DNA from: Nocardioides pini
GTDB taxonomy: Bacteria > Actinomycetota > Actinomycetes > Propionibacteriales > Nocardioidaceae
NCBI RefSeq assembly: GCF_026712185.1
Contig: NZ_JAPPUX010000002.1
Coordinates: 186,001-250,000 of the forward strand
Reading direction: 5' to 3'
DNA: 64,000 bases
Shown: piece by piece, positions 29,684 to 38,593 of the stretch
How positions within the stretch are numbered: position 1 is the stretch's first letter
Layout: every line of letters begins with the position of its first letter
Program-made: the position numbers and the translations under genes
The notes under the pieces: generated by a model
The model's input: the letters and a program-made list of their open reading frames with translations, nothing else
What the model was told of the DNA's origin: nothing
Database searches by the model: none

Positions 29684-30664
29684 GTGATCGTCGACAACGC
29701 TCTCTACCACCAGGGCAAGCGCGTCCAGCTCGGTGGAGGCGATGACCAGAGCCTCGGCTGGGCCCGGGTGCCGTGCGACCCCGGCGACTTCCAGTGGGTC
29801 GGGATCCACGACCCCAGCCCCGACGAGCTCGAGCTGATCGCGCGCACCTTCGCCCTGCACCCGCTGGCCGTCGAGGACGCCGGCGACTCCCACCAGCGCC
29901 CCAAGCTCGAGCGCTACGGCGACACGCTGTTCCTCGTGCTCAAGACGCTCTGGTACGTCGACGAGGACGACGCGGTCGAGACCGGCGAGATCAACCTGTT
30001 CGTCGGCCAGGACTTCGTGGTGACCGTCCGGCACGGCCAGGGCATCGACCTCGCTGCGGCGCGACGCGACCTCGAGCACCGCGCCCAGGTGCTCGAGCAC
30101 GGACCGATGGCCGTCCTCTACGCCATCTGCGACCGCGTCGTCGACGAGTACGAGAGGGTCGGCCAGGAGCTCGAGATCGATGTCGACGAGGTGGAGGAGT
30201 CGGTCTTCTCCGAGGCCCGCACCGACGACTCCAACCGGATCTACGTCCTCAAGCGCGAGATCGCCGAGGTGCGCCGGGCCGTCATGCCGCTGCGCGAGCC
30301 CATGCGGAAGTTCGCGATGGGCGTCGACGAGCGGATCACCGTCGAGACGGCCACCTACTTCCGCGACGTCGCCGACCACCTCCAGCGCGTCTCCGAGGTG
30401 ATCGACAGCCTCGACGTGCTGCTGTCCACGGCGTTCGACGCCCACCTCGCCCGGATCTCGGTCCAGCAGAACGAGGACATGCGCAAGATCTCCGCCGGCG
30501 CCGCCCTCGTCGTGGTCCCGACGCTGGTGGCCGGGATCTACGGGATGAACTTCGACCACATGCCCGAGCTGCAGTGGCGCTTCGGCTACGCCTACGCGCT
30601 GCTGCTGATGGCCGGCATCGCGGCCGGCCTCTTCGCCTGGTTCAAGAAGTCCGGGTGGCTGTGA
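29684..30664 (+). CDS. corA: CorA-family magnesium/cobalt transporter
   Basis: This 326-residue protein has a long cytoplasmic alpha/beta domain (about 1-255) and two C-terminal transmembrane helices. The signature GMN follows the first helix in VAGIYGMNFDHMPEL, and a positively charged end (FKKSGWL) follows the second. This is the CorA pentameric Mg2+/Co2+ channel layout. The GTG at 29684 has TAGCCT 7 nt upstream and no Shine-Dalgarno sequence. The stop overlaps the GTG of the MFS gene (GTGA), so translation is coupled. Confidence 0.93.
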   Translation: MIVDNALYHQGKRVQLGGGDDQSLGWARVPCDPGDFQWVGIHDPSPDELELIARTFALHPLAVEDAGDSHQRPKLERYGDTLFLVLKTLWYVDEDDAVETGEINLFVGQDFVVTVRHGQGIDLAAARRDLEHRAQVLEHGPMAVLYAICDRVVDEYERVGQELEIDVDEVEESVFSEARTDDSNRIYVLKREIAEVRRAVMPLREPMRKFAMGVDERITVETATYFRDVADHLQRVSEVIDSLDVLLSTAFDAHLARISVQQNEDMRKISAGAALVVVPTLVAGIYGMNFDHMPELQWRFGYAYALLLMAGIAAGLFAWFKKSGWL

Positions 30665-31905
30665 CCCGCTCGGCCCCGATCGCCCCCACGGCCTGGCGGG
30701 TGGTCTGGTGGTTCGGCTTCGTCAGCCTGGCCGCCGACATGGTCTACGAGGGCGCCCGCTCCGTCTACGGCCCCGTCCTCGCCGCCCTCGGCGCGTCGGC
30801 GGTGGTCGTCGGCCTGGTGACCGGCGCCGGGGAGGCGGTCGCGCTGGTGGCGCGGCTGGCGTTCGGCCCGATCGCCGACCGCACCGGGCGCTACTGGTCG
30901 CTGACGATCGTCGGCTACGGCCTCACCGCCGTTTGCGTGCCGCTCATCGCGATCGCACCGAGGCTGGGTGCCGCCGGACTGGCCTTCGCCTCCACCATGA
31001 TCCTGCTCGAGCGCCTCGGCAAGGCGGTCCGGTCGCCGTCGAAGTCGGCGCTGCTGGCCCACGTGGCGTCCGCCGTGGGCCGCGGCCGCGGGTTCGGGGT
31101 GCACAAGGCGCTCGACCAGGTGGGTGCCTTCGCGGGACCCCTGGTGGTGGCGGCCGTCGTCGCCGTCGCCTCGCTCTGGTGGGGCATGGCCGTGCTCGCC
31201 GTCCCCGGCGCGGTCGCCATGGTCCTGCTGCTCACCCTCCGCCGCCGCGTCCCGGACCCGAGCGTGTACGACGTCTCCCCCGCGCCCGCCGCCCTCGAGG
31301 CGCCCGTCCCGTCCCGCGGCTGGTGGGCGGAGGCCGTCGGGTCCGGCCTGTCGGCCGATTTCTTCCGCTACGCCGTCGCCGCGTCCCTCACGACGGGCGC
31401 CCTGGTCACCTTCGGCATCATCGGCTACCACCTCACCGTCGACGGGCTGCTGCCGGTCGCGGGCGTCCCGGTCGTGTACGCCGCTGCGATGGCCGTCGAG
31501 GCGGTCGCGGCGCTCGCCGTGGGCTCCGTCTACGACCACACCGGGCCGCGGGTCCTGCTCCTCGTGCCCGTGCTGGTGGCGCTGGTCCCGGCCCTTGCCC
31601 TCGGCCCGGCCCTCGTCGCCGTCCTGGGCGGCGTCGCCGCGTGGGGCGTCGCGCAGGGCGTGCAGGACTCGACGGTCAAGGCGGTGGTGGCGGACCTCGT
31701 CGACGCGCCGCGCCGCGCGACGGCGTACGGCGTCTTCGCGGGCATCCAGGGACTCTTCGCGATCGTCGGCGGGGTCACCGCCGGGTGGCTCTACGAGCGG
31801 TCAGTGCCGGCGCTCGTGGCCGTCGTGGCCGTCACGCAGCTGGTCGCGCTGGTGCTGCTGGTCGACACGTTCAGGCGGTCAGCACGCCGGTTCCGAGCAG
31901 GATGA
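30661..31905 (+). CDS. MFS transporter
   Basis: This 414-residue protein has 12 hydrophobic helices. The typical loop-2 motif region is GPIADRTGRYWS (about 69-80), repeated weakly in the second half as GSVYDHTGPR. RLGKAVRSPSKSALLAHV lies in the centre of the first half. It belongs to the Major Facilitator Superfamily; the cargo is unknown. It is translationally coupled to corA, and its last 35 nt overlap the convergent uppP gene. The GTG at 30661 is fixed by the GTGA overlap. Confidence 0.88.
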   Translation: MTRSAPIAPTAWRVVWWFGFVSLAADMVYEGARSVYGPVLAALGASAVVVGLVTGAGEAVALVARLAFGPIADRTGRYWSLTIVGYGLTAVCVPLIAIAPRLGAAGLAFASTMILLERLGKAVRSPSKSALLAHVASAVGRGRGFGVHKALDQVGAFAGPLVVAAVVAVASLWWGMAVLAVPGAVAMVLLLTLRRRVPDPSVYDVSPAPAALEAPVPSRGWWAEAVGSGLSADFFRYAVAASLTTGALVTFGIIGYHLTVDGLLPVAGVPVVYAAAMAVEAVAALAVGSVYDHTGPRVLLLVPVLVALVPALALGPALVAVLGGVAAWGVAQGVQDSTVKAVVADLVDAPRRATAYGVFAGIQGLFAIVGGVTAGWLYERSVPALVAVVAVTQLVALVLLVDTFRRSARRFRAG

Positions 31906-32695
31906 GCGTGCCCGCACCGAGCGCGATGCGGTAGATCACGAACGGCGTGTAGGACTTCGTGCTGACGTAGCGCAGCAACCACGCGATGGCGGCGTAGCCG
32001 ACGACGAACGAGACGACCGTGGCGGTGATGGTCGGTCCCCAGCCGAAGTCGTTGTGGCCGTGCGGGATCTCCTTGAGCTCGAAGAGGCCGGCGCCGACCA
32101 CCGCGGGGATCGCGAGGAGGAAGGCGAAGCGGGTCGCCGCCTCGCGCTCGAAGCCGAGGAAGCGGCCCATGGAGATCGTGGCGCCCGAGCGCGAGACGCC
32201 CGGGACCAGGGCGAGCGCCTGCGCGGCGCCCATCAGCACCGCGTCCCGCAGGGTGAGCTTGCCCAGCGGGCGGTCGGTGCGACCGATGCGGTCGGCGATG
32301 CCGAGGACGATGCCCATCACGATGAGCGTGCAGCCGGTGATCCACAGGTTGCGGAAGTCGCGCTCGATGACGTCCTTCAGCAGCACCCCGAGCACCACGA
32401 TCGGCAGCGAGCCGATGATGATGAACCAGCCCATCCGCGCGTCGAACGTGCCGCGGTACTCCGCCTTGAACAACGACCGCACCCACGCGCTGCCGATGCG
32501 CCAGATGTCCTTGCGGAAGTAGATCAGCACGGCGAGCTCGGTGCCGATCTGGATGACGGCCGTGAACGCGGCGCCGGGGTCCCCCCAGCCGAACAGCTCC
32601 GGGAAGATCCGCAGGTGAGCGCTGCTGGAGATCGGGAGGAACTCGGTCAGACCCTGGATGACACCGAGGACCACGGCCTTGAGGAGATCGGTCAC
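31871..32695 (-). CDS. uppP: undecaprenyl-diphosphate phosphatase UppP (BacA)
   Basis: This 274-residue membrane protein has the two family motifs, GLTEFLPISSSAHL (about 14-27) and PGVSRSGATISMGR (about 160). It dephosphorylates undecaprenyl diphosphate on the outer membrane face to recycle the lipid carrier of cell-wall synthesis; it also gives bacitracin tolerance. The GTG at 32695 follows TAGGCT by 8 nt. It overlaps the MFS gene tail-to-tail by 35 nt. Confidence 0.95.
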   Translation of the reverse strand: MTDLLKAVVLGVIQGLTEFLPISSSAHLRIFPELFGWGDPGAAFTAVIQIGTELAVLIYFRKDIWRIGSAWVRSLFKAEYRGTFDARMGWFIIIGSLPIVVLGVLLKDVIERDFRNLWITGCTLIVMGIVLGIADRIGRTDRPLGKLTLRDAVLMGAAQALALVPGVSRSGATISMGRFLGFEREAATRFAFLLAIPAVVGAGLFELKEIPHGHNDFGWGPTITATVVSFVVGYAAIAWLLRYVSTKSYTPFVIYRIALGAGTLILLGTGVLTA

Positions 32696-32759
32696 AGGGC
32701 GTGAGCCTACGGGCGCGTCCCGTGTGGTCCGCGCACGACCCGTGGCTACCCTCACCTCC

Positions 32760-33707
32760 ATGCAGCAGCGTTCCCTCGGCGCGACCGGGCTCAAGGTCTC
32801 CCGCCTCGGCCTCGGCACCATGACCTGGGGCCGCGACACCGACGAGCACGAGGCGCGCGACCAGCTGATCGCCTTCGCCGAGGCCGGTGGCACCCTGGTC
32901 GACACCGCCGCCGGCTACGGCGACGGCGCGAGCGAGGAGCTGATCGGCACGCTCATCGGCGACGTCGTCGCCCGCGACGAGGTCGTCCTCGCCACCAAGG
33001 CGGGCATCCACCGGCGTACGGGCGAACGCGTGACCGACACCTCCCGGGGCAGCCTGCTGACCACGCTCGACGCCTCGCTGAAGCGGCTCGGGGTCGACCA
33101 CGTCGACCTCTGGCAGGTCCACGTGTGGACCGACGACACGCCGGTCGAGGAGACGCTCAGCGCGCTCGACCTCGCGGTCACCTCGGGCCGCGCCTCCTAC
33201 GTCGGCATCTCCAACTACACCGGCTGGCAGACCGCGCAGGCGGCGACGTGGCAGCGCGCCGTGCCCGGTCGGGTGCCGCTGGCGTCCACCCAGGTCGAGT
33301 ACTCGCTGCTCAACCGCCACGTCGAGCACGAGGTCGTCCCGGCGGCGCGGGCACTCGGCCTCGGCGTGCTCCCCTGGTCGCCCCTCGGCCGGGGCGTGCT
33401 GACCGGCAAGTACCGCACGGGCACGCCGTCGGACTCACGCGCCGCCACCGAGCACTTCGCCCGCTTCGTCGGCGCCTACCTCGACGACCGGGGCCGCGGG
33501 ATCGTGGAGGGCGTCGCCCGCGCGGCCGACGGCCTCGGCTGGTCGCCGCTGGAGGTGTCGCTCGTGTGGGCACGGGACCGGCCCGGCGTCACTGCCCCGA
33601 TCGTCGGGGCCCGCACAGCCGCGCAGCTCAAGGGCGCCCTCGGCATCGAGGAGCTGGCCCTGCCGCCGGAGATCGTGGACGCCCTCGACGACGTGTCGGC
33701 CGACTGA
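32760..33707 (+). CDS. aldo/keto reductase
   Basis: This 315-residue TIM-barrel oxidoreductase has MQQRSLGATGLKVSRLGLGTMTWG, the catalytic Asp-Tyr segment VDTAAGYGDGASEELIG, the Lys in LATKAGIHRR, the His in WQVHVWTDDTP and the NADPH phosphate-binding region near the C terminus (TAPIVGARTAAQLKGAL). Substrate is unknown; it resembles the YajO/Tas-type AKR group. The ATG at 32760 follows TACCCT by 7 nt. It is divergent from uppP with a 64-nt gap. Confidence 0.92.
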   Translation: MQQRSLGATGLKVSRLGLGTMTWGRDTDEHEARDQLIAFAEAGGTLVDTAAGYGDGASEELIGTLIGDVVARDEVVLATKAGIHRRTGERVTDTSRGSLLTTLDASLKRLGVDHVDLWQVHVWTDDTPVEETLSALDLAVTSGRASYVGISNYTGWQTAQAATWQRAVPGRVPLASTQVEYSLLNRHVEHEVVPAARALGLGVLPWSPLGRGVLTGKYRTGTPSDSRAATEHFARFVGAYLDDRGRGIVEGVARAADGLGWSPLEVSLVWARDRPGVTAPIVGARTAAQLKGALGIEELALPPEIVDALDDVSAD

Positions 33708-33746
33708 GGGCACCCTTCCGGGAACGACCGAGAGACGGGAGAGACG

Positions 33747-33974
33747 ATGGCCAGGATCCAGCGCCGCCCACCGGCGCGCGGGGTGGAGTGGGAGTTCGAG
33801 ACGCTCGTGCTGCCCAAGGACTTCTCGCGCAATGTCGTCACCCGCGTGCTGGTCGAGCGCGCCGAGCACGGCGGGTGGGAGCTCGACCGGCTCCGCATCG
33901 GCAACGACGGCAAGCGGCGCGTGGTCCTGCGCCGCAAGATCATCCGCCAGCGGCTGACCCTCTTCGCCGGCTGA
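33747..33974 (+). CDS. DUF5703 family protein, 75 residues
   Basis: This small basic protein (MARIQRRPPARGVEWEFETLVLPKDFSRNVV...RRKIIRQRL) matches the DUF5703 pattern of actinobacteria: an Trp-Glu-Phe beta strand, HGGWELDRLRIG and a run of Arg/Lys at the end. The family is uncharacterised. GGGAGAG lies 5 nt before the ATG. The gene is followed by an 8-bp GC hairpin (33988-34007), probably its terminator. Confidence 0.88.
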   Translation: MARIQRRPPARGVEWEFETLVLPKDFSRNVVTRVLVERAEHGGWELDRLRIGNDGKRRVVLRRKIIRQRLTLFAG

Positions 33975-33987
33975 CAGCTCTCGGGAG

Positions 33988-34007
33988 CATGGGGTGCGGA
34001 CCCCATG
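33988..34007 (+). terminator. hairpin after the DUF5703 gene
   Basis: CATGGGGT, loop GCGG, ACCCCATG: a perfect 8-bp stem 13 nt after the stop. No T-run follows, which is common for high-GC actinobacterial terminators. It could also insulate the following gene at 34079. Confidence 0.45.
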
Positions 34008-34078
34008 GACGCTCCGTACGCGTGGTGCTCGACTCGGAGGAGCGGGGCCACCCCGGCCCCGGTGAGGGGACGACGCAC

Positions 34079-34450
34079 ATGGCGACACGCAGGCACCGCC
34101 CGGCACTCGGGATCGTCGAGCTCGCAGTGGACCCGGCCGACGTGGACCAGGAGACCTACCCGGTGCGGATCAGGTTGACCCGGCCGCTGACGGCCTACGA
34201 GGCCGAGGGGCTGGCGTCGGCCGAGCCGGGCCTGCGGAGCGAAGGCGATGCGATCGTGGTGCCCGCGGCGAGGCTCGACGACGTCGCCCGCGACGTCGAC
34301 ACCTGGAACGCCCGCCTCGAGCGGGTCCAGACGCGCGCCGACCAGCTCGAGGGCGAGATGCTCGTGGCCGACCAGCGTCGCTTCGAGGACCACGAGCGTC
34401 AGGCGCCGCGCCTCCAGAGCCAGCAGGTCAACGACCGCGGGCTGCACTGA
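34079..34450 (+). CDS. hypothetical protein, 123 residues
   Basis: This protein starts MATRRHRPALGIVELAVDPADVDQETYPVRIRLTRPLTAYEAEG and has a charged helical second half (DVDTWNARLERVQTRADQLEGEMLVADQRRF). It has no signal peptide or membrane helix, and I recognise no family. GAGGGGA lies 9 nt before the ATG. The stop is 19 nt from the end of the convergent DUF427 gene. GC bias supports coding. Confidence 0.68.
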   Translation: MATRRHRPALGIVELAVDPADVDQETYPVRIRLTRPLTAYEAEGLASAEPGLRSEGDAIVVPAARLDDVARDVDTWNARLERVQTRADQLEGEMLVADQRRFEDHERQAPRLQSQQVNDRGLH

Positions 34451-34469
34451 GCGCGCTCCGGGCCGACGC

Positions 34470-34934
34470 CTACCAGCCCGACGAGCCCGGCCCGCCCTTG
34501 AAGGGGCCGGTGACCCGCGACGTGATCCAGCCGCCGTAGAAGCTGCCGGGCTGCGGCTGGACGACCTCGCCGTCGACCGTGCAGCTGTCGACCTGACCGG
34601 GATAGAGCGCCACGTGGTCGAGCAGCGCCTCGAAGCCCTTCGACGGTGTCAGGTAGGTCCAGGCCACGGCGGGGAGCACCGCGTCACCGACCACCAGGTC
34701 GTAGTAGGTGGCCTGGCCCTTCCACTCGCACCACGAGTTTCCCTGCCCCGGGCGCAGCAGGCCGCCGGCGAAGTCGCCGACCGGCAGGTAGTAGGTGGGC
34801 GGGTGACTGGTCTCCAGCACCCGCAGGCTGGCGGTGGTGTCGGCGACGACGACACCGCCATGGGTGACGACGACGTGCTCGGTGCTCGGCTCGACCCGCG
34901 GCGGTCGCGGGTAGTCCCACACGGACTCGGTCAT
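34470..34934 (-). CDS. DUF427 domain protein
   Basis: This 154-residue protein carries the DUF427 fold: TEHVVVTHGGVVVADTTASLRVLETSHPPTYYLPVGD, then the conserved SWCEWKGQATYYDL and AWTYLTPSKGFEALLDHVALYPGQVDSC. The small beta-tent family is common in actinobacteria and of unknown function. The ATG at 34934 follows TAGGTT by 6 nt, so it is probably leaderless. Confidence 0.92.
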   Translation of the reverse strand: MTESVWDYPRPPRVEPSTEHVVVTHGGVVVADTTASLRVLETSHPPTYYLPVGDFAGGLLRPGQGNSWCEWKGQATYYDLVVGDAVLPAVAWTYLTPSKGFEALLDHVALYPGQVDSCTVDGEVVQPQPGSFYGGWITSRVTGPFKGGPGSSGW

Positions 34935-34970
34935 GGCTCCAACCTACGACCCGCCCCTATCCCGGCGTCG

Positions 34971-35384
34971 TCACTCGTCCAGGCGACGCGAGGCCAGCCA
35001 CGCCCGCCGGCGGCGCTCGGAGGCCTGTGCCAGCCACGCCTCCTCGATGATCTCGACCAGCTCGTCGCGCTCGACCTCGCCCACCCGGGAGGTGCGCAGC
35101 AGCACCGAGGGGTGGCCGTCGAAGTGCGCGGTGGTGAAGAAGGGCAGTCGCTCGTCCTGGAGCAGCGCCTGCTTGTCGCCCTCGGACGCGACCCAGATGA
35201 CCACGACGTCGTCGTAGCGCTCACCGGTCTCCGGGTCGACCGCGTCGGGCCGCGGTGTCCTGAAGAACACGAACGACTTGCTGCCCACCTGGTAGACGGG
35301 GTTCTTCTCCGGGCGTACGACGCTCACGTGGGGCATCGCACGCGCGGTCGCGTGGATGTCGTCGATCGTCGCCGGGCGACTCAC
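34971..35384 (-). CDS. MmcQ/YjbR family DNA-binding-like protein (copy 1)
   Basis: This 137-residue protein starts with GTG 35384: [22 protein letters not shown]. It has [36 protein letters not shown] and a C-terminal [23 protein letters not shown]. It is a MmcQ/YjbR (CyaY-like fold) protein. A close paralogue (41972-42385) has the same length and motif order. The GTG overlaps the rpe stop (GTGA), so it is translationally coupled to rpe. Function is unknown. Confidence 0.85.
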   Translation of the reverse strand: MSRPATIDDIHATARAMPHVSVVRPEKNPVYQVGSKSFVFFRTPRPDAVDPETGERYDDVVVIWVASEGDKQALLQDERLPFFTTAHFDGHPSVLLRTSRVGEVERDELVEIIEEAWLAQASERRRRAWLASRRLDE

Positions 35385-36046
35385 GACGAGATCGCTGCCT
35401 CGGCCCTCGCCCGGAGCTCGGCCACCATCGCGTCGGGGTCGTCGGCGGAGTAGACGGCCGACCCGGCGACGAAGACGTCCGCCCCGGCCTCGGCGCACCG
35501 CTCGATCGTCTCGAGCGAGACGCCACCGTCGACCTGCAGCCACGTCTCGACGCCGTGCTTGCGCATCAGCTCGCGGGCGGTGCGGATCTTGGGCAGGCAC
35601 AGGTCGAGGAACTTCTGGCCGCCGAAGCCTGGCTCGACGGTCATGATCAGCACCATGTCGAGCTCCGGCAGCAGCGCCTCGTAGGGCTCGATCGGCGTCG
35701 CGGGCTTGAGCGCCATCGACGCGCGGGCGCCCTGGGAGCGGATCTCGCGGGCCAGCCGCACCGGGGCCTTGGCCGCCTCGGCGTGGAAGGTCACCGACCC
35801 GCACCCCGCCTCGGCGTAGGCCGGCGCCCACCGGTCGGCGTCCTCGATCATCAGGTGGGCGTCGAGGGGCTGCGAGGCGTGCGTGCTGAGGGCCTCGATC
35901 ACGGGCAGGCCCAGCGTCAGGTTGGGGACGAAGTGGTTGTCCATCACGTCCACGTGCACCCAGTCGGCGCTGGGGATCCGGGCCACCTCGTCGGCGAGGC
36001 GCGACAGGTCGGCGTTGAGGATGCTCGGCGTGATCTGGATGCCCAC
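35381..36046 (-). CDS. rpe: ribulose-phosphate 3-epimerase
   Basis: This 221-residue TIM barrel has [21 protein letters not shown], the active-site [44 protein letters not shown] segment and [10 protein letters not shown]. It interconverts ribulose 5-phosphate and xylulose 5-phosphate. The GTG at 36046 follows TAGGCT by 6 nt, so transcription is probably leaderless and continues into the MmcQ-like gene. Confidence 0.95.
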   Translation of the reverse strand: MGIQITPSILNADLSRLADEVARIPSADWVHVDVMDNHFVPNLTLGLPVIEALSTHASQPLDAHLMIEDADRWAPAYAEAGCGSVTFHAEAAKAPVRLAREIRSQGARASMALKPATPIEPYEALLPELDMVLIMTVEPGFGGQKFLDLCLPKIRTARELMRKHGVETWLQVDGGVSLETIERCAEAGADVFVAGSAVYSADDPDAMVAELRARAEAAISS

Positions 36047-36055
36047 GGGCCGAGC

Positions 36056-37003
36056 CTAGTGACTCCCGGGGCCGTCCAGGCGGGCGGCACGGCTCCCGGC
36101 CGGTACGACGACGTGGAGCGCGTTGCGGTCGACCTCGAAGGTCGCGGTGGTGGTCGCCGCGATCTCGCCGTCGAGGTTGACCGGGAGCGGCTCGTCGGTG
36201 ACCAGGCGCAGGCGCCGGGTGGTGACGTGGTGCACCCGGTCGTGCTCGACGAGGTGGCCGGTGCGGAGCAGACGTGCCACCGAGACGTGGTCGCGCAGCC
36301 GACCCTGCTCCACGGCGTACACGTCGAGGAGGTGGTCGTCGATCGAGGCACGCGGCGCGACCGTGAGACCACCGCCGTAGTGCCGGCCGTTGCCGACAGC
36401 GACCTGCATCAGGTCGGTCAGCTCGAGGGCGGTGCCGTCGTCGAGCTCGAGGCGGGCCGCGAACGGCCGGTGGGACCGGTACGCCGCCAGCGTGGCGGCC
36501 GGGTAGGCGAAGCGGCCGAGCCGCTGCTTGAGCGCCGGGGTCAGCCGCTGGGTCACGGCGACGGAGAGGCCGACCGAGGCGACGTTGAGGTAGGCGCGCC
36601 CGTCCACGCGCCCGAGGTCGACGTCCACCACACGTCCGTGGACGAGCGTGTCGACTGCAGCCGCGAGGTCGCCGGGGATGCCGAGCGTGCGGGCGAAGTC
36701 GTTCGCGGTCCCCAGGGGCAGCACGCCGAGCGCGGTGCCCGTGCGGGCGACCATCGCGGCCGCGCAACCGACGGTGCCGTCCCCGCCACCGACCACCAGC
36801 AGGTCGGGCTCGGACTCGACGGCCACCGCGAGCGCCTCGAGGAGCTCGAGGCCGCCGTGCACCGGGTGCACCGTCACGTCGTCCGAGACGCCGCGGACCG
36901 TCGCCTCCACAAGCGGGAGGGCACGGGCGCCCCGGCGGGCGGCCGTGTTGACGACCACCGCGACGCGACCCGTGCGCGGTCGGGCGGAGCTGTCGTGCTT
37001 CAT
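36056..37003 (-). CDS. diacylglycerol kinase-family lipid kinase (second copy)
   Basis: This 315-residue protein has VVVNTAARRGARALPLVE, GGGDGTVGCAAAMVARTGTALGVLPLGTANDFARTLGIPG and the C-terminal domain of YegS-like kinases. The GGDGT and PLGTANDFAR motifs identify the catalytic part. It shares family but little sequence with the gene at 497-1402, so the two probably have different lipid substrates. The ATG at 37003 has TAACGT 6 nt upstream. It ends 9 nt before the rpe GTG on the same strand. Confidence 0.9.
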   Translation of the reverse strand: MKHDSSARPRTGRVAVVVNTAARRGARALPLVEATVRGVSDDVTVHPVHGGLELLEALAVAVESEPDLLVVGGGDGTVGCAAAMVARTGTALGVLPLGTANDFARTLGIPGDLAAAVDTLVHGRVVDVDLGRVDGRAYLNVASVGLSVAVTQRLTPALKQRLGRFAYPAATLAAYRSHRPFAARLELDDGTALELTDLMQVAVGNGRHYGGGLTVAPRASIDDHLLDVYAVEQGRLRDHVSVARLLRTGHLVEHDRVHHVTTRRLRLVTDEPLPVNLDGEIAATTTATFEVDRNALHVVVPAGSRAARLDGPGSH

Positions 37004-37108
37004 GGGTCGACGTTAGGTCGGCCAGGTGAGAGGAGGATGAGGACGACCTGTGCGCGGGCTGTGCCGGTCTCGGGGACACGCGCCCGCCGTCCGGACGATG
37101 ATGCGCGC

Positions 37109-37582
37109 ATGGGTCTCTTCTCCCGCCGCCCGCAAACGGCACCGGCGACCGCCTGGCAACCTCCGGAGCCTGGGCACTGCTCCTGTGTGCGGCACCTCGA
37201 CGACGAGCTCCTCAAGGCGTCCGTCCCTCTCGCGGCCTACGTCGCGGACGAGGGCTTGGCGCCGCAGACCGTCACCGACCTCGTCGAGTGGGGCGCGCTC
37301 GCAGCTGACCCGACCCACGACATCCACCAGCGCCTTCCCGACTCGGACGTGCTGTTCACGTGGACGCTCTGGGTCGGCGACGAGGCCCGCAGCCACTACG
37401 ACGACGACGCGGAGGTCGAGCTGGATGCCGCGCTGGCGCTGCAGCCGGGGGTCGAGGAAGTGGACTGGATGGACCGCGAGGTCTTCCACCTCGCGGCGCC
37501 GACGCTCTGCCGCGACGGTGTCGTCGCCGCCGGTGCCCTCGCGCTGCTCGACGACCGCGTCCGGACCCCGTCGGACGACTAG
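37109..37582 (+). CDS. hypothetical protein, 157 residues
   Basis: This soluble acidic protein starts MGLFSRRPQTAPATAWQPPEPGHCSC and continues with DDELLKASVPLAAYVADEGLAPQTVTDLVEWGALAADPTHD and WTLWVGDEARSHYDDDAEVELD. The N-terminal CSC could bind metal, but no family is evident. It is divergent from the lipid kinase, and its last 4 nt overlap the convergent LigD-type gene. GC bias supports coding. Confidence 0.72.
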   Translation: MGLFSRRPQTAPATAWQPPEPGHCSCVRHLDDELLKASVPLAAYVADEGLAPQTVTDLVEWGALAADPTHDIHQRLPDSDVLFTWTLWVGDEARSHYDDDAEVELDAALALQPGVEEVDWMDREVFHLAAPTLCRDGVVAAGALALLDDRVRTPSDD

Positions 37583-38553
37583 GCCTCCTCGGGCTCCGGC
37601 GGTGCCTCGACACCCTCCGCCTCGTCGCGCGCCGCCCACTCGAGCAGGGGGGCGATGTCGAATGGGTGGTCGTCGATCGTGGCGTGGAGGTCGCCGATCG
37701 CGGCGAACCGGTCGGGCATCGTGTAGATCGTGAAGTCGTCGGGCACGCAGTCGTCGACCTCGTTCCAGCGGATCGGCGCCGACACGCGGGCCTCCGGCAC
37801 CCCGCGGACCGAGTAGGCGGCGGCGATCGTGTGGTCGCGCGCGTTCTGGTTGTAGTCGACGAACAACTGGGAGGGGTCGCGGTCCTTGCGCCACCAGGCG
37901 GTCGTGACGTCTCCGCCGGACCGCCGCTCGACCTCCCGCGCGAACGCCAGCGCGCCGCGTCGTACGTCCTGGAAGCCGTGGTCCGGCGGGATCCGCACGT
38001 AGACGTGCATCCCCGACCCGCCGCTGGTCTTGGGGAACCCGACCGCACCGAGCTCGTCGAGCACCTCGTGGGCGACGTGGGCGACCCGCTGCACGGTGGC
38101 CCAGTCGCACGCGGGCCCGGGGTCGAGGTCGATGCGCCACTCGTCGGGCTTCTCGGTGTCGCCGCGCCGGCTGTTCCACGGGTGGAACTCGACCGTCGAC
38201 ATCTGGACCGCCCAGATGACGCTCGCGAGCTCGGTCACGCAGAGCTCGTCGGCGGTGCGCTTCCAGCGCGGGAAGAACAGCTGGACCGTCTCCACCCACT
38301 CGGGCGCACCGGCCGGCAGCCGCTTCTGGTGCACCTTGTCGCCGGCCAGGCCCTTCGGGAACCGGTGCAGCATGCACGGACGCTCGAGGAGCGCGTTGAC
38401 GATCCCGTCACCGACAGCCAGGTAGTACTCGACGAGGTCGAGCTTGGTCGCACCGCCCGGCGACGCGTCGGAGGGCGGGAAGTAGACCCGGTCGGGGTTC
38501 GTGACCTTGACGACGCGGTGGTCGACCTCGACCTCGATGAACGGCGACGCCAT
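37579..38553 (-). CDS. stand-alone LigD-type primase-polymerase (archaeo-eukaryotic primase family)
   Basis: This 324-residue protein has the PolDom fold: VTNPDRVYFPP, YLAVGDGIVNALLERPCMLHRFPKG, the metal site WRIDLDPGPACDWATVQ (Asp-x-Asp) and GGSGMHVYVRI, then ARDHTIAAAYSVRGVPEARVSAPI. It fills short gaps with ribonucleotides or dNTPs in non-homologous end joining. No ligase domain, nuclease domain or Ku gene is in this window, so it is a separate polymerase module. The ATG at 38553 follows TAGGCT by 7 nt. Confidence 0.92.
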   Translation of the reverse strand: MASPFIEVEVDHRVVKVTNPDRVYFPPSDASPGGATKLDLVEYYLAVGDGIVNALLERPCMLHRFPKGLAGDKVHQKRLPAGAPEWVETVQLFFPRWKRTADELCVTELASVIWAVQMSTVEFHPWNSRRGDTEKPDEWRIDLDPGPACDWATVQRVAHVAHEVLDELGAVGFPKTSGGSGMHVYVRIPPDHGFQDVRRGALAFAREVERRSGGDVTTAWWRKDRDPSQLFVDYNQNARDHTIAAAYSVRGVPEARVSAPIRWNEVDDCVPDDFTIYTMPDRFAAIGDLHATIDDHPFDIAPLLEWAARDEAEGVEAPPEPEEA

Positions 38554-38593
38554 GCCGAGGAGCCTAGCCGGGAGCGAGGGTGTGGCCGGGCTG

